A DNA stretch of 39,578 nt from Chromera velia (Eukaryota > Sar > Chromeraceae), in NCBI GenBank assembly GCA_018398765.1, contig JAHBMJ010000504.1, forward strand, positions 6,383 to 45,960, read 5' to 3'. The notes under the pieces were generated by a model. The model did not search any database. It had not been told where the DNA came from and was given only the letters and a program-made list of their open reading frames with translations. This document shows, in pieces, positions 24,601-34,300 of this stretch (position 1 is the stretch's first letter; every line of letters starts with the position of its first letter). The position numbers were made by a program, and so were the translations under genes.

Positions 24601-27600
24601 ATCGGAGGTCCGTCAGCACTTTTCGCACGACGGTCTCGTGGATGTACCGCTCTACCTCTGGGGCCTTTGGAATGTCAACGTCCCCCACTTTGGTCGGCTC
24701 TTCCTTCTCTTCTGCCTTCTTCTCCTCTCCCTCAGTCCCTTCCCCTCCTTGACCGGGGGGCTGGTTCTGCTCCTGCTCACTCGGCCCTGACTCCATCACC
24801 ACGTCACCATTCGCATCTCCTGCTGCCGCGGTTGCACTGGCCTCCGCAGACGCGGGCACAGGAGGCGCTCCGGGACCGGACCCTGCTGCGATTTGCGTCG
24901 CTGGAACTGCCGCAGGAGGGGACGCACTAGTTGCAGCAGACGCGGGAGGCTGGGCGTTTGCCCCAGCAGCAGCAGCAGCAGCCGAGGTCGGGCTTCCCAG
25001 CGCACGGGAGAAGGCCTCCGCGATAGAGGCAGCCATGGAAGCGATGTTGGAGGCATCCCCTGCTGATCCCGATGCTGGAGGAGCTGCTTGTTGTTGTTGC
25101 TGCTGGGTGGTCGTCTGGTTTGGAATGATGTTGAAGGAAGGGGCTGCCTGCGCGTTGGCCCCAACTGGCGAGGAGGCAGCGGCAATGGCAGCCGCAAGAG
25201 ATGCCGCGAGGTCGTCAGAGCCTGAAGTTCCTCCGCCACTTCCCCCCGCCTGGACAGGAGGAGACGCAGACGCAGCTACAGGGGCACTACTGGGCGGTTG
25301 TGGTGCTTCGGCGGGTTGCGTGCTCTCCCCCGCTTCTCCATTTGACTGCCCAGATGCTGGCTCGGCCTGAGCTTCTCCTGATGGAGGCGGAGGGGCTGCA
25401 GGGGGCTCAGCTGGGGGCTGTGCCGAAGCCCCGTCTCCAGCCTCTGTGGCGGCGCCGGCGGGAGGACCCGTGGGAGCGGACCCGTTCGTTCCATCCGTGG
25501 GAGCCGCCGCACTCTGCCCTTCTGCCTGTGCTGGCTGCTCAGAAGAGCTGCCCCCCTCTGCAGCGGGGGCCGGGGCCCGGAATGCCGCAGGAGGTTCATC
25601 AGGAGGCGGGTGGTTCAGCAGCCAGTCCATCAGAACCTCGATGGAGGTGGATCCGGTGCTTCGCATCGCTGCTTCAGCGAGGCTGCGCAAGAGACAAAAA
25701 AAGAAATAACAGGAGCACACACATTGGTTGGGCGTAAAAATATCCGAGAACGGTTGCGCTCTCTTTCAGTGCACTTCGTGTGTTGCTGAACAAAAAAAAC
25801 ACCAGTTGGGTGAAAGCAAAAAAGGTCATGAAGAAGAGTCTTGTCTTCTTCGATCTCCGCTGTGCGAGTCTCGATCCATTTGTTCTGATCTCAAGGAGAG
25901 GCAAGCAGATGAGAAAATATTCCCACCACAGCTCGGAGATGAACCCATCCTCAACTACTTCAGAAGAAAGAGGAAAAAGAAAATCACACAAAGAAACACG
26001 TACGTACTGAAAAACACTGTCAATCTGCCTGTTTGACTGACGCTCGAGAGAAGCCCATGTCTGCCAGTTGAGAGATCGTGCCCTCGTCCAGAGCACGGGG
26101 GGGCGCAGCAGGAGCCGGAGGATCCCTCGGCCCTCCCGGTCCTTGTCTCGCAAGGGAAATGGGGGAGGACTCCATCCCCCCACCTGCACCCCTGTGTCTC
26201 AGCATGGCGTCCCCGGCAGCTTCTGCCGCTCGAGCCATCGCCAGTCCGGCCAAGGCACCTGACGGGCCACCGTCCCCTGAAGAAGTGCCGGGGCCACCGG
26301 GTCGTGTCGCAGGGGCGCGCGACGCCTCCCCCTGTGCCGAGAGATCACGAGCCTGGTTCTTCAAAAGCTTGTACCGCGACGCGCTCTGCGAGCAAACATA
26401 CGAAGAGAAATGATTGGAATGATTTCAGATCTCTTTTACGCCCTCCGCTTCTCACATGCCTTCTGAAAGACACCGCATATCTCTTAGCTGAAGATTGCTT
26501 TCATTTTGCTTGGCACTTCCATGCTTATTTCTTTCCCGCTTTCTTGCCTGCCTGCCTGCCTGACGCTTCCCCGTCAACAGAGCGGAAAGATGAGTCGGCC
26601 TGCTAGTCGAAAGCTTCGTCCAACAGGACGGAAGGTGAACGAAGACAAAAGTCGAAGACGAGCGGATAGTCGACTTTTCTGTGTTTGTTGCCTTTGCTTT
26701 CTTCCCAGATCTATCTGAACAAAACGAACGAACAGACAAATCTACTCCCTCACCATTCCGTCCAGCATGTGCACTGCAGTCTTGACGGTGTTCGTGAGGC
26801 ACTTGTGAGGGATGCGGGAGAGGAGGCGTCGGTCCACCAGGGGGGGTCCGAAAGAGGACATCACAGGAGACTCAAACGCACTCGCAGCAGCCGCACCGCT
26901 GGGCGCCCTTTCTCTGGGTGTAGAGAGGACCCCCAGAGGAACTGCACCCTCCAACAGATCGGGGCTCCGAATCAGACGCCACCAGGGAAGCAGAGCACTC
27001 ACCGATAAAGCCCACACACTCTGACACAGGCCCAGGAAATCAAAAGCGATCGGAGGGTCTCTTTCAGGAGACGGACTACTTTTTGCCGCTTTGCCCGTCT
27101 CCCCACTTGCGCTCCCATCCCCCTCTGTTCCTGAAGGCGGTGATGCCGTCCCCCCTCCCCCTTCTCCCCCCTCAGGGGAGAGATGGGCGGTGGCTCTCTG
27201 GATGTTCTTCTGGAGGTGGTGGCTGATGGGGGGGTTCGTGATGCGCCTCCAAGAGGTCAGACGCTCAAGTAAAGACGTGCCGGCCTGTGCAGAAACACAG
27301 TAAGAAACAAAGTCGCACCAGAAAATCAGACTGTATGTAGGTGACGGTAAGCGTTCAGGGACAAAAACGGTCACCTTCATTTATTCAGCATGGCTGTGTT
27401 TCTGTTGTACCGTGAAAAGAAACCAAGCAAGCAAACGAGAAACTAAGCACATGGAGGGACCGACAGATCAAAACTGGATGACAATTTCCATTCTATACAG
27501 CACACGGTAGACTCCACGCATGCTGTCTGGACACCTCCAGACCAGACCGCACGCGGAGGAAGAGACTGATGGATGCAAGCCACGAAAGAGAGAACCGCCT

Positions 27601-28132
27601 GACTCACTACTGAAAGACCCACACACCGTACAGAAGTCACCACGGCCACCCCTTAACATTTTCCACATGATTTTGCATTACCCACCACTGCGCATTTCCC
27701 AACAGAGCTCAGGCAGCTTTCCACGTGTTCCTCTGCCAGAGGTGCCACAGAGGCTTCCAGATTCTTTGCATAGGCAAGCCAGAGGGGAGACACACCCCTG
27801 CAGGCCGAGGCGATCGGAACCTTCGCAGACCGGGAGGCGAGAACGAAGAGGACTGTGAGGACGAAATCGAGGGACTTCACCAACGCATGGACGCCCCCCT
27901 GTTTGTATAGAGACTCCAGGCTGAGGGTGAGCATGTAGGAAGAGTTCCGCTCGTCCACGCAGAATCGCGAGGTCTCTTCGTAGACCTCCGCGAGAGCTCT
28001 GGCAGACAGATAGAAAACAGACAGGCAGGAATATGAGAAGACCGACACACGGAAGTGAGCAGAGGCACGCAAAATATGCAAAGAAAAGAGACAAGCCTCC
28101 GACCATTCCCGAAAACACGAGAAGGAAAGGGA

Positions 28133-28164
<32 letters not shown>

Positions 28165-28274
28165 ACGAACGAACGAAGGAAGGGAAGGAAAGAAAGAAAG
28201 AAAGAAAGAAAGACAGACAGACAGAAAGACAGAAAGACAGAAAGACAGAAAGAAAGAAAGAAAGAAAGAAAGAA

Positions 28275-28306
<32 letters not shown>

Positions 28307-28322
28307 AAAAAAGAAAGAAGGA

Positions 28323-28353
<31 letters not shown>

Positions 28354-31300
28354 GATGCAGGACAGACAAGAAAATCCCAGATCCTTTTTTCGGTCTCTCC
28401 CCCCTGACTCACTTGCAGGTTGCAATCGCTCCCATTCCGTCCACTCCTGTCTTGAAGGAGTCGTGCCTGTCTCCCGAATCCATGTGAGCGAGCACGGGTT
28501 GATCGCTTGGTGCTGCCCCCGAACTTGACGAGAAAGAAGAGGAGGAGCTCGGTTCCTCCACGCCCCCTTCCGTCTCCTTCTCCTTTTCTTTCTTCTCTGT
28601 CGCCACAACACCCCTAAAATTCCCTCCTTCCTCCATATCCCTCGGGAGAGGCGGAGGGACCTCAGGGACCTCCTGGAGCTGAGACGCCCAGAATGCCGCC
28701 AGAATCAGAGACGTGCGGCGAGAGGGGGCAGGGAGGGGCGTCGTGGTGCTGCCACGGCTTCTCCGCACAGGACAATCGTTGGCGTGACGGTTGACCTGCA
28801 TAAACTCGGAGGACGCGGCGGGGAATGCAAAGATCAACCAGGCGTAGCATAAGAATCACCGCATGTACTCTCCCTATCCGATCTCAGCTAGTGTTGAGCT
28901 GCGTTGGAGAAACATCGAATCTTCGCACCGCGCTGCCACACGCAGCCCGCGTTTCCGAAAAGAGAAGAGGACGGCGTTCAATCTTCGCTCAACAAGACCG
29001 ACATCAGCGCAGGCAGAGGTAAGCGAAAGCCCAACAGGCCGGCAGGGCGGAAAATGTACAGAAAGGAGAAAGGAAGAGAAAGGGCGGTTTCACAAAGGAA
29101 GGACGAAGAACATGAATGTGGAAGGAAGGAGGCAAGGAAGGAATCTGAAAGGAAGGAATCGGGGGTGAGCGCTCGAACGAATGGCAGAAAGAAAGAAGCA
29201 AGAAGGAAGACAGTGAAGGAAAGGGCAAAAATTACACAGACAGACAGAGAATCATCACACACAGCAATAACCTGAACTCACCGCAAAGAAGAACGACCGA
29301 GCGGTGTGCAAGGTCAACCGCTGAATCTCCAACACGATCGATCTCGGAAGAGCAAACCCCGGCCCTTCAGATGAAGGAGGAGGGGGAGCCTCGGAGACGG
29401 AGACGGCCGCTGCTTCAGATGCACCCCCCTCCCCCATGGTTGCATCTTCCTTCTCCTTCTCCTTCTCGACAGGGGGCTGCGGGGCAGCAGACGTGTCCTG
29501 CATAGGTTCATCTTCTGTCTGTGCAGGTGCAGGGACACCCGTCCCTTCAGACACGATGGGAGCAGCCCCCCACATTTCAAGAACTGACGAGGCTTGGAAG
29601 TCCAGGAGAGTGTTCCGTGTAGAACCAGGAGGTATCCCCCGACCCCCCGGACCCCTCAGCTCTCCATGTGAATCTGCACCCAGACGAGCTCGGAACAACT
29701 CACCCCCCAGGAGGTCCAGAGGCCTTGCCCCCAGTAGTCGGTCCACACCCACACTCTGCGCCCCCGCTTGCCTAGAATCTGCCGCGTCGCTCGGCCCACT
29801 CCCATCCGCCCGCAACTCAGGAGGAAGGACTTGAGCATCCAGCCGCCCCCCATTCCGAACGTCAGATGCTGCTGCAATAGGACAGTACGGTACAAGCAGG
29901 GGAGGTGCCAACAAACCCAGAGTGGGAGGAAATCCGGACTCTGAGGGCACACCCGCAGCGTCACCCGTTTCCGATCCCGCAGGAAGTGCGAAGAGGGGGT
30001 TGTGGTATCTGTAGAGGTGGTCGAGTGTGAAGGCATAGTCGGCGTTGTGCATGTGGTTTGGCCCTCTGGACCCCCCGCTGATGCCCCCTCCACTCTTGTT
30101 GCTCGGCTGCAATGGAGAGATTGAGACAGGTGAGAGTACAATGCAGAGATGCTGGAAAGACACAGCGCATCTATGCATATGCACAGAGAGGAAGAGAGAT
30201 CACGCTCACGCAGGCACACACGCACACACACACACACACACACATAGATCGAGAGATACAAGGAGGGAGGGAGGCAGAGGGGGGGAGAGAGAGAGAAAGA
30301 GAGAAAAAACCAAAGAATGCCAAGTAACGACAACAGGCAATCTAGACAGATTGCACAAAGGATCTGGCCAAGAGCGAGTGGCATCTTCGCAAAGTCGATC
30401 AACCGATCCTCCACATCAAAAGGACGAAAACAAAAAAAAACTGCTCACAGGCACCCACCCTGACGGCACTCACCGGAGTCTCATGTGGCTGGAACTTCGC
30501 GGACATGTCTGCTGTCTGTGCGGCAGCCTGAAGGGGACTCGCCAGTCCTTGTTCCTGGAGTTCTTTGCGGAGCCAGAGGATCACTGCACACAGACAGGGG
30601 AGGAAGGAAAGAAGCAAGCCGTTGATCAGTGATTCAATCAGCACGTCTTCACTTGTCCAGCTTGGAAATGAGGAGGAAAACGGGAAGAAAGACGGGTGGA
30701 TACTGAGGAGAGTAGAAAGGCTGGGGAAGAGAAGAAGAATGCATGAAGAAGACAACCACAGCCATGAATGCGGACTGCTTTACACATCAGTACACAGAGA
30801 AAGCCACTCTCCCCTTCCCTTTACCCCCCCCATACAGAGGCACGCTCATTCCCTTCATCCTTCCCTCACTCACTCACATGGAACAAGGCAGACAATCGCA
30901 GGTGCGAGGAGGTCTAGGCCTGCGATGATTGCGCCCTGGTCGAGGTTGGCACTCTGAGAAAGGCCGTTCTGGAAGGGCACGTCTCGCAGGAGGAACAGAG
31001 CCGTCTCCACGCGTCCCAGCTGAATCACAAGCTTCCGGGTGGTCGCTGTGTCCATAGCCTTCTTCGCTTCCCGGGTTTTCGGCACCACGGTGGCAAGCTC
31101 TTTCACAGCTTCTCCAACAACGTTGACCAGTTTCTGTTGTGCATCGTTCTGCTGGGATGAGTTGGCAAGCTGGTGACAGACTTGATTCAGGGGGTGGTGA
31201 CTCACGGCTCGAAGGAAAAGAGGGGGAAGGCAGGGTGGAAGGGTAACGAGGTCGAACACCTGATGAAACCCCGACTGCGACTGGAATTCCCTGGAGTTGG

Positions 31301-34300
31301 AATTGTCAAGGAACGCATGAAGAAAGCGGCCCAAATTTGCCAGTCTGTCCACATACAGCTTCTCCTTCATGCGGGATACAGCTGCAGGGGATGAGTCGAC
31401 GTCCAGTTCCGAGGGGGCCGGGTCTCTCGGCGTGACCTCAAAATCCCTTTTTAGCCACTCATCCTTTGTCAGACCCTGGATGCCTTCGTCCGCTCTCTCC
31501 GTCCCCTCCCCCCCCTTGATACGATCTGAGGCAGACCAGGGCGACAACCCCTTGCCCTCTTCAAGAAGAGCCTTGATGGTCTCAACAACAGCAGTCACCA
31601 AGGGCTTCCGCAGAGACGGACAGTGTCTGCAAGCTTCGAGCAACGAGTTGCCAACCTGCAAAAGGAAGGGAAGAGAGGAGGGTGGGTCTTTTGATAAGGT
31701 CAACATCATGGCTGTTCTGCGATCCTATGCTTGCAGGGAAGGAGAAAGAGACCGAGAGACTGCACATTCTTTCACGGGCAGAAACACAGAGAGGGAGAGG
31801 TGCGCAAGAAGACGGAATAATAGATAGAGGACACTGAGTAACGCAGCCAGAAAAGCAAAAGAAAGGAAGAACGTGACAGCAAGGCCGACTTACTGACCAT
31901 GCTCGCAGTGTCGTTACAGAAGAAGAACACGCTCAGATCATACCGAGCTAACAGCCGCACGACTTTTTCGAAAGGCAAATATTTGGCTTCCTTCAGCTTC
32001 GCCTCCCCCGCTTGATGCAACACGAGGACGGAAAGCAGTGCGGGGACATGCGCCAGGCTGTCTTCATTTGCAAGAGCTGCACAGTCGTTCTCGCTAGTCA
32101 GCCGCAGTATCGCTCCCACCACCCCCTTTTCAACCAACGTCGCTATGCCCACCGGATCTTCCTGAACAAAATCCCGAACCAACGCCGCAGCACACGCAAG
32201 TGCCGTGGGTCCAAAAGCACTCGGGCGTTCGAAGAGTAAACGGACAGCCGTCATCGCTGAGGAATTGAAGACTGTCGCTATGACCCCTGCTCCTGCGACA
32301 GCAAGTTGGTCCGCCTGAGGTACACACAGAACGAGGTCCTTCAAAGTCGCACGCAGGACCTGTACCCTCTCTCTCAGGTGTCTCAACCCTTCCCAAAACT
32401 GCTGACGTCCGTCTGCATCTAGGCCCCCCGTGGGAAGGGCCGTGTGGAGCGACTGCCCCGCCTGTATGACATCGGTTTTGAGGACAAGAGCTGCGTCATA
32501 CTGAGCCCTTTCAGACAGAGCCGCCGCGCAGTCGAAGTCTTTCAAGAGCGTAGTCGACCCAGAGGTGGAAAAATCAAGCATGGCTTCCAATGCCCTCAGC
32601 ACACCGACAACGCAGGGAAGCATCTGATTGTCCCGGACTCTCAGAAAAGACAGCAGAGCCCCGACTACAGCGCCGTGACAGAGAGCGGAGGACGAAGAAG
32701 GGGACGCTGCTTGCATACAGCTGGCAAAAACTTGGAGCGCGGAGATGATCAGTGATACCGACACTTGAGGAGGAGTCGCAGCCGCAGCCGCAGGCTCTCC
32801 GCCCCCCATCGTGACGTCTCCCCCCGTTCCCTCCCCTTCAGGATTCGGAGCAAGGATGTCTGACAGATCTAGAGGCTGCGTATCCGCGCCCCCTCCCCCT
32901 GAAGGCACGGACGGGAGGTCTTTGAGCGTCTTTGTAATCAGAGTCGGCAGAGGTTTGGAAGTATCTGGATGGGCAAGAAGTTTTCTCAGCAAAGAGGGAA
33001 GAAGACCGTTAGGCACGGAGTTGCCCAGCAGTTGGGAAACGACCCGACTTTGGATTTTGTCCTGAATGATCACCGCAAACAGTTGGAGGGCAATACCCTG
33101 CGGGGCAGAAGGAAGAGACACACACACAGGCAGAAGAAAAGGAAGTTCAATCGTGGAAAACGACTCTAAAGGGCCTCAGGTGAGTTCGTGAGCCGAGCAT
33201 ACAGGAGTAAAGATAACCAAAACCTTGTCTCTTTCACACACAGGCACGCACAACTACATTCAGAAGAGGAGGGAGGAAAACATGCGGAGGTCTCTTTCCC
33301 TTCTACGGAGATGGAGACGGAACAGCATGGAATGGCAGAAGAATGAGCAACGTCCATTTTCACCTCAGAATCAGCGAAGAACCCTTCCCTTCTTTTCAAA
33401 ACTCCGTATTCAGCCAATACACGAAACACCGATTCAACCAATCCACTGAATCATGCACTCACCGCTGTAAGAGAATCCACCCCCCCAGTCCCACTAGTGG
33501 AGGAGGAGAGGTTGAACTTCTTCAGAAGATCCGCGACCTCAAGCAAGAAGGCTGGATGGGCGTTGAGGAATCCCTGAAAGCTCGCCACTGAGACCGCAAG
33601 CAGACAGGTGACTGCCCGCAAGTGCACCTGCATCCATCGAACGAAGGAAAGAAAGAAAAGGACATCAAGGGAAGGGCAGTTCTTCAGGCTCTCTGGCAGA
33701 TCAAATTGATGCGGTACATCTCTTCCTTCTTTGCAGCAAGACTACTACATCAACGACGAGAGCGAGGCAGAAGAAAAGAGAAGAGGAAACAAACGTTCAG
33801 AAAAAACCGTCCCCGAATGCAAGACCATTCACAGTCTCCGCAGGCTCGGTTTCTTTGCGGGAGAACCTGCTTCCTTGCCGCACATCTAACCAAGCTCTAG
33901 CTGAGCTCTTCTCCCTGTTTCAACAGACAGGTAGACGGACAAAGAAATGTAGAAAGAACGCACCTACCTGCAAGACCTGCGATCTCCGTGTCAGAGTCAT
34001 CCCCTCCTCTCCTTTCACAGGACCCGCAAACGAGTCGAAAGAAAGAGCAGTTGCCGTTCGGACTTTGTGGCGCAAAAACTGCACAAAAGAGCAGTGTTCG
34101 TGCACACACTCACATTTATCAATAGCATCATTCACATAGAAACACCTACTGCACTCACCAAGCACAAAAGTTGGTGTGACTGTATCAGTGTGATAGAAGG
34201 CGACACTGCTCTCCTTCAAAGAGTGTACTCTGACAAAGGCTGAGCGCTGCTGAAGTAAAAAGACAGAGAACGCACACGAGGTGTTTCTTGACGAATGCGC

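Noticed and set aside
27440-27670. An extra HECT-gene exon in intron 12
   Set aside because: Minus-strand frames here are Cys/Ser/Val-rich without family similarity, and exons 12 and 13 join in phase without it.
34074-34161. An 84-nt intron inside exon 5 starting at GTGAGTGCAG
   Set aside because: Splicing there would shift away from the conserved FLRHKVRTA frame and would be shorter than any other intron (minimum 129 nt). Kept only as a caveat.
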